Assembly (NCBI GenBank): GCA_042140185.1
Contig: CP159477.1
Location: forward strand, 2,046,001 to 2,110,000
From: JANSXG01 sp024743075
GTDB taxonomy: Bacteria; Planctomycetota; Phycisphaerae; Phycisphaerales; UBA1924
Direction: 5' to 3'
DNA length: 64,000 bases
Both the position numbers and the translations under genes were made by a program. This document shows, piece after piece, positions 34,997-43,993 of this stretch; positions within the stretch are counted from its first letter, which is position 1; each line of letters begins with the position of its first letter. The notes beneath the pieces were generated by a model, which was given only the letters and a program-made list of their open reading frames with translations, was not told the origin of the DNA and searched no databases.

Positions 34997-36067
34997 TCAG
35001 TCGGGGGTCTCGGACTCGCTATCGGGTTCGGACTCGAGTCGGAGGGCCTCGGCGCTGATCAACTCGTAGCAGGTGGCGAGCAGACCCACCAGGGGGAATT
35101 TGCCCTCCTCGAACGGGCTCGGACCGAGGCGACGGAGGAGCGGGTAGCTGATTTCCGGCTTGCGAATGGGTATTTCGAGGCCGCGCAGCTCCGGCCCGGC
35201 GTCCCAGAACGACCCGGCCATGGCTTCCAAGGGTGCCTCGACGTCCCCGGTTTCCGACGGCGGAGGCGGGCTGAACGCGGGGACGAGGCCGGTCGTCGAA
35301 CTGGTGACCGCCCGGCGTTGGCGCAGTCGCTCGATGACCTGATCGCGGGCGATGCCTCGCAGGTCGAGCAGGATGAACGGGTCTGCATCGACGGCCTCGG
35401 TCAGGAGCATCGCGAGGCAGGCCCCGTGCTTGCACGGCTGGGCTTCGTTGCAGTTGCATGTCACCGAGATGATCTCGCCCTCGGCGGGCGCCAGAGCCGC
35501 ACCGTGCTGTCGGAAGACCGCGTCGATCTCGTTCGGGAACTCGCCTGAGAGCAGGCGGGCGTTCAGGAGCGGATCGGAGACCAGGGCGTCGATCACCTTC
35601 TCCCACTGCTCGATCGTGACCTGCTCGAGGGAGATGCTGGCTTCGTACGCTTTGAACCGACGCCCCTGCACTTCGGCCTTGATCGCTCCGACCTCGATCT
35701 TGAACGCCCGGGTCTGGCCCCTCTGCGCGTAGTCGCGGAAGGCCTCGGCCCGGACTTCCTCTGAAAACGTCCCGTTGATCGCTCCGACGAACGGAGCCGC
35801 GAACGGCGACAGACCCTCGGGCGGCCATGAATCCGCACCGACTTTGAGACCGGCACGAACCCGACGGGGGTACTCCGCGCGTTCCGGTGTGCGCCGGGTG
35901 AACCCGGATTCGGTGGAAGCACGCTTGCCGCCGGGCTTGCGGATGTAGGCCGAGAGATCGTCCTTCGGTGTCTCGGCTTCCTTGGCCCGCTTCTGCATGG
36001 CGGCGTACCGCTCCATTGCGCTCATGGGCTTGTCGTCGCTCGGGTTGGAGTCGTTCTTCGTGGGCAT
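34997..36067 (-). CDS. SWIM zinc-finger protein, partner of SNF2 helicase
   Basis: 356 residues. The N-terminal 60 residues are charged and probably disordered. The middle region carries a SWIM finger CNCNEAQPCKHGACLAMLL (CxC...CxH) near residue 235, preceded by a beta-rich stretch RGQTRAFKIEVGAIKAEVQGRRFKAYEASISLEQV typical of such proteins. SWIM fingers bind DNA or protein. The gene starts 17 bases after the SNF2 stop, and SWIM/SNF2 pairs are common in bacteria, so the two should act together in chromatin or transcription-complex remodelling. The ATG at 36067 has only a weak ribosome site (GAAG). Confidence 0.85.
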   Translation of the reverse strand: MPTKNDSNPSDDKPMSAMERYAAMQKRAKEAETPKDDLSAYIRKPGGKRASTESGFTRRTPERAEYPRRVRAGLKVGADSWPPEGLSPFAAPFVGAINGTFSEEVRAEAFRDYAQRGQTRAFKIEVGAIKAEVQGRRFKAYEASISLEQVTIEQWEKVIDALVSDPLLNARLLSGEFPNEIDAVFRQHGAALAPAEGEIISVTCNCNEAQPCKHGACLAMLLTEAVDADPFILLDLRGIARDQVIERLRQRRAVTSSTTGLVPAFSPPPPSETGDVEAPLEAMAGSFWDAGPELRGLEIPIRKPEISYPLLRRLGPSPFEEGKFPLVGLLATCYELISAEALRLESEPDSESETPD

Positions 36068-36084
36068 GGGGTGTCTTCGGGCCG

Positions 36085-39000
36085 TCAGTTGGCGGCGTCC
36101 TCGAAGTCTGCAGCGCTCGGCACGAACTCCGAGAGCGGCTCGTCGTAGGCGTCCGGACGCAGCTGGAGCACGTCGCGGAGTTGCGCGGTGGAGAGTTCGG
36201 TGAGCCAGTCCTCGCCGGCGCCGATGATGTCCTGCGCGAGGGCGACCTTGGACTCGATCATCTGGTCGATGCGCTCTTCGAGCGTGCCGCCAACCATGAA
36301 CTTGTGCACGTTGACGGTCTTCTTCTGGCCGATGCGGAACGCGCGGTCGGTCGCCTGATTCTCGACGGCGGGGTTCCACCAGCGATCGAAGTGGAACACA
36401 TGCGACGCGGCGGTGAGGTTCAGACCCACGCCACCGGCCTTGAGCGACAGAAGGAAGATCGGCGCCGAGCCATCGGCCTTCTGGAACCGCTCAACCATCT
36501 TCTCACGCTGCTTCTGGGGCACGCCGCCGTGCAGGAACAGCACGTCGCGGTCGAACGTGTGGCGGATCATCGCGCTGAGCAGGTGGCCCATCTGGCGGAA
36601 CTGGGTGAACACCAGCGCCTGGTCGCCTCCGGAGATGACCTCATCGACCATCTCGAGCAGGCGGATGCACTTGCCCGATCGGGAGGCCTGCGGGACGCCC
36701 TCGGCGAGTGTGATCTCGTCGTCGTCGGTTTCCTTGAGCAGGAGCGTCGGGTGGTTGCAAATCTGCTTGAGGCGGATGAGCGTAGTGAGCACGATGCCGC
36801 GCCGCCGGATGCCCTCGGCGCGTTCGACCTCGCCGAGCATCTCCTTGACGGTGGCTTCGTACATCTGGGCTTGCTCGGTCGTGAGGCGACAGAACTCCTT
36901 GGACTCGAGCTTCTCGGGCAGGTCGGAGATGACCGTCGGGTCCGTTTTCAGGCGACGCAGGATGAACGGCTGCACGAGTTGGCGGAGCTGCTGGGCCCGC
37001 TGTTTGTCGCGGTAGCGTTCGACCGGGATGGAGAACGTGCGTCGGAACTCGCCGGGCGTTCCGAGGAAGCCGGGGTTGCAGAAATCGATGATCGACCAGA
37101 GCTCACTCAAACGATTCTCGAGCGGCGTACCGGTGAGGGCGATTCGGCGCGGGGCGTCGAGTTGGCGGACCGCCTGCGACTGCTTCGCCGAGGGGTTCTT
37201 GATGTTCTGCGCTTCGTCGAGCACCACGCGGTGCCAGTGGACCTGACCGAGCATCTCGCGGTCGCGGTGGGCGAGGGCGTAGGTCGTGATGGTCACGTCG
37301 TGTTCGCCGGCGGCCTTGACGAATTCTTCCCCGGTCTCGCGGTCGGCGCCGTGGTGGATCATCAGACGCAACGAGGGCGCAAACTTGCGGGCTTCGCGCA
37401 TCCAGTTGCCGACGATCGACATCGGGACGACCAGCAGCGTCGGTCCGACCGGGTCTTCCTTGAGGCCAGCTTCGATCGCGGCCTTGTGCTGGTTTCTCTC
37501 AAGAACGAGCAGCGCGATGAGTTGAATCGTCTTGCCGAGACCCATGTCGTCGGCCAGACAGGGACCGAGCCCCATCTGGTCGAGGAATGCCAGCCACGAC
37601 AGCCCCTTCTGCTGGTACGGACGCAGTTCGCCCTTGAAACCCTCGGGCACGTCGAGCAGCGTCATGGATCGATTCTCCATGTCGCTGAGCAGCGTGGCGG
37701 CCCAGCCTGTCGCGTCGATCCCGAGGATCGGCAGGCCGGCCTGGGACATCCCGCCGCCGAACGCCATACGCAGAGCGTCGCCGATCTTCATCTGCCCGCC
37801 CGGGTTGGCGTGGATGAACTCGACGGCGGCTTTCACGTCTTCCGGGCGGACCTCCACCCACTGACCGTTGATGCGCACGAGCGGCGATTTCTGGTTCGCG
37901 AGATTCTCAAACTCCTTGAGCGTCAGTGGGTTGTCGCCGATGGCGAGGTTCCACTCGTACGACACCAGCGCGTTCAGACCGAGGCGGGCAGCTCCCACCG
38001 CTCCCGGCGTGCCGCCGGCGTTGCCATCGGGATCGAGTTCCGGGGATTGGATGGAAAGGCGACCGCCTATGCGCGCGGCGGGTGTATCCCACCAGAGCGG
38101 TCGCTCGACGCCGAAGCCCTGCTCCTCAAGAAGCGGCGCGACCTCGCGGAGGAACTCGTAGGCCTTGGTCGTCGGCAGATCGACGATGGTCGGCTCGGAC
38201 TCGCTGAGCGCCGCTTCGAGAGGCTTGTACAAGCGAGCGGCCCGGGCGAGTTCGGCGAGGATCAGTTCCTTCGGGTTGTCGAGTCGCAGCCCCTCGATCG
38301 TGCAGGAGTCGCCACGCAGCACCCAGAGGTCTTCGGCTTCGAGGATCGCGTTTGGGTTTTCGACCGACTGCAGCGAGAACGTGATCGACCAGAGCACTTC
38401 GTCGCCGGGCGTGCCGAAGACCTGATCGTCGGCGTCGTCAAAGAGCAGCGGTTCGTGGAGCGAGAGGCGCAAACGCCACTCGCCGGAGATGCCTCGGTCT
38501 TCGAGGCCTCCCACCCAGTGACGAACGCTCCGGAACATCCTTGCCGGATCGCTCGGCGCGGCGTTGACATCGCCGGACTGGTCGAGCAGGCCGCGCAGCC
38601 ATTCAACATGCGGATCCCCGGGCTGGGCCCGTTTCCCGGCGAGCGATGTGCTCATCGCCTCGCCGCGGAGCACACGACGGGAGGCGTGATCGACGATCGA
38701 ACCGATGAACGAGGTGGTGATCGCCCAGGCTCCGTGCTCCAGATCGTCGATTTGGGCTCGCGCTACGGCGGGCATGGAGCGGAGCAATCTCGTCACACGC
38801 TCGGCTGTCGCTTCATCGCTGAACCACGGTCGCCAGGCCGCCTGCAACTGCCCGCTGTCGTCCTGCAGGAGCATCGGGACGAATCGCTGCTCGACCAGAA
38901 GCGCGACGCCGAGGCGGGCGGCGCTGAGGAACCAGCGAGCCGAATCGCCGATGTGCACAATGTGCGCTGAGCCCGGCGACATGCTCGGATGGGCTTCTTC

Positions 39001-39450
39001 ATCGAAGGCCCGGTCGTGATCGCGGACCGAGAGTTCCGAGAGCCGTTCGAGGAGGCGGGGCGCGCGGTCGGCGTCGATGGCGACGGTCTGTATCTCCCAG
39101 TCGCCAAAAGAGGCCGCCTCGACCAGTTCACTCTGACGCGTGGCGTGGCCGGTCCAGTGCGCGAGCTGCGGCGACTGGAAAGGACGCCCGTCGTGCTCCG
39201 GGAGGCGAAGAGTAAGCGACGCGGGCTTCGCGTCGGCGTGCTCGCCCAGAAGAGGACGGAGCAGTTCGAGGAGTTCCGCAGACGCAACCGTCGCCGGGTG
39301 CGGGCGGTTCTCGCCCTGAATCTCGGGGCGGTCATCGGAGCATCCGTGAAGGGATGAACGTTCGGCCCACAGGTGGAGCCTGCCCTTGCTGGCGTTGGCG
39401 TGCAGGACCAGCAGGGTCTGGGCGGATTCCGTCTTCGGGGTGCTCGGCAT
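36085..39450 (-). CDS. SNF2-family DEAD/DEAH ATPase (RapA/HepA-like)
   Basis: 1121 residues. The N-terminal 600 residues include a DUF3670-like region. The SNF2 motor has motif I LADDMGLGKTIQLIALLVL, motif Ia TLLVVPMSIVGNW, motif II VLDEAQNIKN (DEAQ box), motif III ALTGTPLENRLSELWSII and, in the helicase-C half, VFTQFRQMGHLL, LSLKAGGVGLNLTAASHVFHFDRWWNPAVENQATDRAFRIGQ. Key residues are intact. It should translocate on DNA and remodel protein-DNA complexes, with the SWIM protein downstream. AGGA 5 bases before the ATG is a usable ribosome site. Flanked by tRNA genes on both sides. Confidence 0.92.
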   Translation of the reverse strand: MPSTPKTESAQTLLVLHANASKGRLHLWAERSSLHGCSDDRPEIQGENRPHPATVASAELLELLRPLLGEHADAKPASLTLRLPEHDGRPFQSPQLAHWTGHATRQSELVEAASFGDWEIQTVAIDADRAPRLLERLSELSVRDHDRAFDEEAHPSMSPGSAHIVHIGDSARWFLSAARLGVALLVEQRFVPMLLQDDSGQLQAAWRPWFSDEATAERVTRLLRSMPAVARAQIDDLEHGAWAITTSFIGSIVDHASRRVLRGEAMSTSLAGKRAQPGDPHVEWLRGLLDQSGDVNAAPSDPARMFRSVRHWVGGLEDRGISGEWRLRLSLHEPLLFDDADDQVFGTPGDEVLWSITFSLQSVENPNAILEAEDLWVLRGDSCTIEGLRLDNPKELILAELARAARLYKPLEAALSESEPTIVDLPTTKAYEFLREVAPLLEEQGFGVERPLWWDTPAARIGGRLSIQSPELDPDGNAGGTPGAVGAARLGLNALVSYEWNLAIGDNPLTLKEFENLANQKSPLVRINGQWVEVRPEDVKAAVEFIHANPGGQMKIGDALRMAFGGGMSQAGLPILGIDATGWAATLLSDMENRSMTLLDVPEGFKGELRPYQQKGLSWLAFLDQMGLGPCLADDMGLGKTIQLIALLVLERNQHKAAIEAGLKEDPVGPTLLVVPMSIVGNWMREARKFAPSLRLMIHHGADRETGEEFVKAAGEHDVTITTYALAHRDREMLGQVHWHRVVLDEAQNIKNPSAKQSQAVRQLDAPRRIALTGTPLENRLSELWSIIDFCNPGFLGTPGEFRRTFSIPVERYRDKQRAQQLRQLVQPFILRRLKTDPTVISDLPEKLESKEFCRLTTEQAQMYEATVKEMLGEVERAEGIRRRGIVLTTLIRLKQICNHPTLLLKETDDDEITLAEGVPQASRSGKCIRLLEMVDEVISGGDQALVFTQFRQMGHLLSAMIRHTFDRDVLFLHGGVPQKQREKMVERFQKADGSAPIFLLSLKAGGVGLNLTAASHVFHFDRWWNPAVENQATDRAFRIGQKKTVNVHKFMVGGTLEERIDQMIESKVALAQDIIGAGEDWLTELSTAQLRDVLQLRPDAYDEPLSEFVPSAADFEDAAN

Positions 39451-39514
39451 CGGTTCCTGGCGTGTGGCCCGCGTCGGGCTGAGGAAGCGGCGTTTGGAGT
39501 CGCTGCTGTGCGAA

Positions 39515-39586
39515 TGGGAACCCTGGGATTCGAACCCAGAACCAACGGCTTAAAAGGCCGCTGCTCTACCGTTGAGCTAGATTCCC
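39515..39586 (-). tRNA. tRNA-Lys (anticodon TTT)
   Basis: The minus strand forms a full cloverleaf: acceptor GGGAATC/GGTTCCC, D arm GCTC/GAGC with AACGGTA, anticodon arm GCGGC/GCCGT with loop CTTTTAA (anticodon TTT) and T arm CTGGG/CCCAG with TTCGAAT. CCA is not encoded. Confidence 0.95.
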
Positions 39587-39695
39587 TCTTCCCGCAAGGG
39601 CGAAACCCGCGCGAAGAGGCAAAGTGTAACCAAACTGCTCTTGCCAGTCAGCCCGTCGGTGCTGATCGTCCTGTCGATCACCAACACCGCGCGGA

Positions 39696-39701
39696 TACAC
39701 T
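39696..39701 (+). promoter_or_regulatory. Putative leaderless -10 (TACACT) for aat
   Basis: TACACT ends 6 bases before the ATG at 39708; the segment between (CCGTTC) has no ribosome site. Confidence 0.5.
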
Positions 39702-39707
39702 CCGTTC

Positions 39708-40529
39708 ATGCGTCAGCATTCGCAGCCATTCGACCCACGCGAGCCGGTGCCGGGATGGACGGTCGAACGCCACCTCGACGCGTTCGCCACAGGGTATTTC
39801 CCGATGGCCATCAGCCATCTGGAACTGGATCTCATCGGTTGCGCGGATGGCGCAAGCGAAGACGAATGGCTCGAACTGGCCCGCAAGGACCCTCAGGCCG
39901 TCGGTATCGATAACACCCAGCGTGAGATCGGTGAAGTGCACTGGTACATGCCCCGCTTCCGGGCGGTGCTCCCGCTCACGCCGGACGACGGGCTCCATGT
40001 GCCCAGAAAAATCAACAAACTGCTCCGTCGGAGACAGTTCGAGTTCCGAACAGACGGCGAATTCGAGGAAGTCGTCCGACGCTGCTCTCGGACCCGCGCC
40101 GACACGGATCGCCCATGGATCGACCGCCGCATCTTTGCGATGTACCAACACCTGCACTCCGCTGGCCACGCGCATTCACTGGAGGCTTGCCGACGCGATC
40201 CGGAAACCGGCGACCTCGTTCTGGTTGGAGGGGTGTACGGCCTATCGATTGGGTCGATTTTCTTCGCCGAATCCATGTTCCATGACCCGCGTCCGCGTCT
40301 GGAGACCGGTGAGCCAGACCCGCTCGACGGCTCGAACGCGTCGTCCTGCGCACTCATCCGCCTCTGCAGACACCTTCAGGATTGCGGCTACACGGTTCTG
40401 GATGTGCAAATGAAGAACGATCACACCCAGCGGTTCGGCGTGATCGAAATGCACCACCGGGCGTTCGATCGGGTGCTCGACCACGCGGTGCGCGATGAGG
40501 ATCGCTGGCAGCCACTCGAATCGACCTGA
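39708..40529 (+). CDS. aat: Leucyl/phenylalanyl-tRNA--protein transferase
   Basis: 273 residues. It adds Leu or Phe from tRNA to N-terminal Arg or Lys and so marks proteins for ClpAP (N-end rule). The signature VGGVYGLSIGSIFFAESMFH near residues 168-187 matches the GGLYGVAVGxVFFGESMF of the family, and ASSCALIRLCRHLQDCGYTVLDVQ follows. The N-terminal half is somewhat longer than in E. coli (about 234 aa), with extra sequence near residues 45-75. A TACACT hexamer 6 bases before the ATG and the lack of a ribosome site suggest a leaderless message. Its stop is 1 base from that of the convergent hydroxylase gene. Confidence 0.88.
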   Translation: MRQHSQPFDPREPVPGWTVERHLDAFATGYFPMAISHLELDLIGCADGASEDEWLELARKDPQAVGIDNTQREIGEVHWYMPRFRAVLPLTPDDGLHVPRKINKLLRRRQFEFRTDGEFEEVVRRCSRTRADTDRPWIDRRIFAMYQHLHSAGHAHSLEACRRDPETGDLVLVGGVYGLSIGSIFFAESMFHDPRPRLETGEPDPLDGSNASSCALIRLCRHLQDCGYTVLDVQMKNDHTQRFGVIEMHHRAFDRVLDHAVRDEDRWQPLEST

Positions 40530-40530
40530 C

Positions 40531-41454
40531 CTACGCCTCGACGCGCCGCACCCGTCGCTGCCTGCTTCTCCACCACTTCCGGTCTCTCACGCGCAGCTGC
40601 TTTGGCAGCGCCTGCGGATCCGGGAAGCGACCGGGAGCGGATTCTGGCTGCTCCAGCCCCGTCATGAGCATCTCACGGACCGAACGCACCTGCTCCTCGG
40701 AGTACCCCTCAATGCCGATCTCGACCGTGGCGGGGTCGTCTCGCCAACGGTAGGAGCGGAACAGCCGATCCCAGATCGACAGCACCGCCGAGAAATTTGA
40801 GTCCGTCTCCGGCTCCCATTGAGAGTGATGGATCACGTGCATGTGTGGTGTAACGATGAACACGCGCATCACGCGATCCACCCAGACCGGCAGGCCGACA
40901 TCGGCGTGGTGGAACATCGCGACCGGGAGCAGGACGAGGTTGTAGAGCAGCACGTGCTCAATCGACACGCCGAGGATCGCGTAGACCGGGAGCGAAAGCA
41001 GGCACTGGACCGCGACCTCGCAGAAGTGAAAGCGCATCGCGACGGTCGCCTCGAACTTGTCCGCGTTGTGATGGAGGACGTGGAACCGCCAGAGCAGCGG
41101 GACCTTGTGGGCCATCACGTGGAAGGCGTAGTGCCAGAAATCGAGCAGGCAGAACGCCACGATCGCCAGCACCACCGCTCCCCACGCCCCGCTCGGCACG
41201 AGCGGCGCCACCCAGTTGATCACCCCGAAGTCCACGCGCCCGGTCCACTGCGTGACCAGCAACGTAAGCCCGGCGAACAGGCCCGCGATGACCCCGTTCG
41301 GCACCGCCAGAAACAGGTTGCGCAACCGAAGACTCCACGGCACCCGCTGTTCGCCGTGCGGCCAGATCGATGGCACGATCGCCTCGGCGATCCACAGAAT
41401 CCCGAGCACCGCAGCGGCCACGAACGGCGTCAGCAACTGGAACTCCTCTCGCAT
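40531..41454 (-). CDS. Fatty acid hydroxylase / sterol desaturase family membrane protein
   Basis: 307 residues with four or five membrane helices. The three histidine clusters that bind the di-iron centre are present: DFWHYAFHVMAH near residue 108, RFHVLHHN near 125 and HMHVIHHS near 205. These fit the sterol-desaturase superfamily, which hydroxylates or desaturates membrane lipids. The substrate is unknown. AAGGG before the ATG is a ribosome site. The C-terminal 50 residues are soluble and basic. Confidence 0.85.
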   Translation of the reverse strand: MREEFQLLTPFVAAAVLGILWIAEAIVPSIWPHGEQRVPWSLRLRNLFLAVPNGVIAGLFAGLTLLVTQWTGRVDFGVINWVAPLVPSGAWGAVVLAIVAFCLLDFWHYAFHVMAHKVPLLWRFHVLHHNADKFEATVAMRFHFCEVAVQCLLSLPVYAILGVSIEHVLLYNLVLLPVAMFHHADVGLPVWVDRVMRVFIVTPHMHVIHHSQWEPETDSNFSAVLSIWDRLFRSYRWRDDPATVEIGIEGYSEEQVRSVREMLMTGLEQPESAPGRFPDPQALPKQLRVRDRKWWRSRQRRVRRVEA

Positions 41455-41698
41455 GACCCTTCAGACGTCCTTTCTGCCGCGATACGACGTCGCGACATCG
41501 GACGGTAGGTTTCCCGAACATGAGTGTCTGGCCGGGACGGGGCCCGACTCCCCTACGAAACGGTCGGTTTTCCCGAGTGCCGACCGCGGAAACACCGGTT
41601 TCGATGCGTCGTTCTCGGTACGATGCCCGACCCGCGCTTCCGCCTGAGGCAGACCGGGCTCCCCTTAAACGCATCCGATCTCTGGAGAACAGGCCGCC

Positions 41699-42819
41699 AT
41701 GGCGACCGAAGCTGGAATTGTTGGCCTCCCCAATGTGGGCAAATCGACGCTGTTCAACGCTCTCACCGCGGCGGGCGCGCTCGCCGCGAACTACCCGTTT
41801 GCGACGATCGAGCCGAACGTCGGCATCGTGAACGTGCCCGACCCCCGGTTGAAGGTGATCGCCAGCTACATCCCGCCCCAGAAGTTGATCTACGCCGCGC
41901 TGCGCCTCGTGGACATCGCCGGCATCGTCGCCGGCGCGAGCAAGGGCGAGGGCATGGGCAACAAGTTTCTCAGCCACATCCGCGAGGTGGACGCGATCTG
42001 CCACGTCGTGCGCTGCTTCGAGAAGCGCCCGGCGGAGAGGACATCACCCATGTCTCGGGCAAGGTCGATCCGATCAGCGACATCGAGACCATCGACACCG
42101 AATTGCTGCTGGCCGACCTCGAAACCGTCGAATCCGCTCTTCCGAAGGCCGAGCGGGCGGTCAAAGGCAAAGACCCCGAGGCGATCATCCGCCTGTCCGT
42201 GCTGAAGAAGCTGCAGCCGGTGCTGGCCGAAGGCCGCCCGGCGCGTGTGCTCGTGGAACAGAACGCCTTCGAGACCGCCGACGAGCGCCGGGCCCTGAAG
42301 AGCCTGGGCATGCTCAGCGCCAAACGGGTGCTCTACATCGCGAACGTGGACGATTCGGATGTCCTCGGTGAGGGCCCGCTGGCCCAGCAGGTCCGCGAGC
42401 ATGCCGCGAAGGAAGGCATGCAGGTCGTTCCGGTCTGCGCAAAGATCGAGTCCGAGCTCGCTGAACTGGACGAGGCAGATCGAGACGAAATGCTCGCAGA
42501 CCTCGGTCTCGACGAACCGGCGCTGCACAAGGTTGCCCGCGCCATCTACGAACTGCTCGGCCTGCAGTCGTACTACACCGCCGGCGAGAAGGAGGTCCGT
42601 GCCTGGACCATCCCGACCGGCGCGACCGCACCGCAGGCGGCGGGCGTGATCCACACCGACTTCCAGCGTGGCTTCATCCGCGCCGAAACCTACAGCGTGA
42701 ACGATCTGGTCGAGCTCAAAAGCGAAAAGGCCATCCGCGAAGCCGGGCGTATGCGAGTCGAGGGCAAGGAATACATCATGCGCGACGGCGATGTCGTGCA
42801 CTTCCTGTTCAACACCTGA
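41699..42819 (+). CDS. ychF: YchF/Ola1-type ribosome-binding ATPase; frameshifted
   Basis: After correction about 373 residues. It is an Obg-family P-loop protein that prefers ATP, binds ribosomes and responds to stress. Motifs: G1 GLPNVGKSTLFNAL (residues 8-21), G3 LVDIAGIVAGASKGEGMGNKFLSHIREVDAI, an NxxE-type loop region and the C-terminal TGS domain (SYYTAGEKEVRAWTIPTGATAPQAAGVIHTDFQRGFIRAETYSV). Near 42030 one C is missing in CGCCC, which breaks the frame between HVVRCFE and GGEDITHVSGKVDPISDIE. GGAG lies 14 bases before the ATG. Confidence 0.92.
42028..42030. other. Apparent 1-base deletion (frameshift) in ychF
   Basis: One added C in the CCC run restores the frame to DITHVSGKVDPISDIETIDTEL, a highly conserved YchF segment. 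Confidence 0.85.
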
Positions 42820-42828
42820 ACCGCCGGA

Positions 42829-43221
42829 TCATTCCGGGTCGACAATCGCCTCGAGTTCGACTTCGACGAGCGCGTTCGGAGCCGCGAGCCCCTTGATCTC
42901 GATCATCGTGGCGACCGGGGCGACATCGCCAAAGAACTCGCGGTGCCCGCGTCCGACCTCGTCTTGATCACGCAGGTGCAGGATGTACATCCTCGTCCGA
43001 ACGACGTCTCCGCGTGAAGACCCGACCTGCTTCATCGCGCGCTCGATCTTCTCAAGCGCCGCGATCGTCTGGAGGTACGGCGAGTGAGCGTGAAGGACCT
43101 CGCCGTTTTCGTCGACCGCCAGCGTGCCGGCGGCGAAAACGTGGTTGCCCTTGCGGACAACGCGGCTGTAGCCGACCCGCTGCTCCCAGATGCTCCCGCT
43201 GGAGATGTTCCGGCGTTCCAT
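42829..43221 (-). CDS. RidA/YjgF family enamine-imine deaminase
   Basis: 130 residues. It has the chorismate-mutase-like RidA fold: HVFAAGTLAVDENGEVL, TIAALEKIERAMKQVGSSRGDVVRTRMYILHLRDQDEVGRGHREFFGDVAPVATMIEIKGLAAPNALVEVELEAIVDPE. The Arg in RTRMYI near residue 93 and the VEVELEAIV end are the features used to tell RidA. These enzymes hydrolyse reactive 2-aminoacrylate-type intermediates. It is the last gene after guaB and a methyltransferase, 10 bases downstream of the latter. The exact subgroup is unclear. Confidence 0.88.
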   Translation of the reverse strand: MERRNISSGSIWEQRVGYSRVVRKGNHVFAAGTLAVDENGEVLHAHSPYLQTIAALEKIERAMKQVGSSRGDVVRTRMYILHLRDQDEVGRGHREFFGDVAPVATMIEIKGLAAPNALVEVELEAIVDPE

Positions 43222-43231
43222 AGCTGAGCCC

Positions 43232-43975
43232 TCAGACCAGTCGCTGCGTGCGCGGGCGCTCCGGTGTCAAAAGAGAGTTGTCGATCGGCCCGCGGGAGGC
43301 GACGAACACGGCGCGACTCAGCGCCTTCTTGTTCTCATCGGAAGCCGAAGGCGGGGAGCTTTCCCAGTCCAGCGGAAACTCCGGGTGCGCCGGCTGTGTC
43401 AGCGGGTAGTAGACGTACTCGAAGTGCTCACGCAGCCGCGCTTCAACCCACGGACGGGTCGGGCGACAGCCGTAGCCGCTGACCGCCTGCGACGCGTGGG
43501 CCTGCGTCTCTTCCACTGTGTTCAGCGCCTCGTTCTCGCCGAAACTCACGCACAGTTCGACCAGCATCATCTCGCCGGCGCAGCCGGCCAGGTACCGGAT
43601 CGCTTCGGTCGGGTCGGACAGGTGATAGAGCAGCCCGTAGCAGTGCACGATGTCGTAGCCAGAGGGCGAACCCGCCGGCGGATGCTCCAGATCGATCGCT
43701 TCGAGCGTCACACGGCCATCGCCGGCGAACCGCTCGCGCATCACGCTCAGGTTCTCCTCGCGCGGCTCCGATGCATGCACGCTGCAGCCACGATCGAGAT
43801 AGAACTGCGTGTGATCGCCGATTCCCGCGCCCGGCTCGAACACCCGCTTGTTCACCAGATCGAGCCCGAGCGACGCGAGGTGCTCGAGGCGCCGGGCGGT
43901 GTGGCGCAGGTAGTGGTTCGAGTGGAACACCTCGGTCGGTGTCTTGCGATGCTTGGACTTCGTGAGCAGACCCAT
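43232..43975 (-). CDS. Class I SAM-dependent methyltransferase
   Basis: 247 residues. SAM-binding motif I is VFEPGAGIGDHTQFY near residue 43-57, with SEPREENLSVMRERF as the motif II acidic loop and YDIVHCYGLLYHLSDP as motif IV/post-motif. The ending (ALSRAVFVASRGPIDNSLL) resembles methyltransferases of glycan or small-molecule pathways, but the substrate cannot be read from the sequence. It starts 18 bases after the guaB stop and precedes RidA. Confidence 0.8.
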   Translation of the reverse strand: MGLLTKSKHRKTPTEVFHSNHYLRHTARRLEHLASLGLDLVNKRVFEPGAGIGDHTQFYLDRGCSVHASEPREENLSVMRERFAGDGRVTLEAIDLEHPPAGSPSGYDIVHCYGLLYHLSDPTEAIRYLAGCAGEMMLVELCVSFGENEALNTVEETQAHASQAVSGYGCRPTRPWVEARLREHFEYVYYPLTQPAHPEFPLDWESSPPSASDENKKALSRAVFVASRGPIDNSLLTPERPRTQRLV

Positions 43976-43993
43976 CGGTGCTTCCTCAGAGGC

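Noticed and set aside
35968..38970. 1000-residue open frame on the plus strand
   Set aside because: It is antisense to the SNF2 and SWIM genes, which have intact family motifs. Long antisense frames are expected at this GC content, and its composition (Arg/Glu/Leu-rich) shows no domain.
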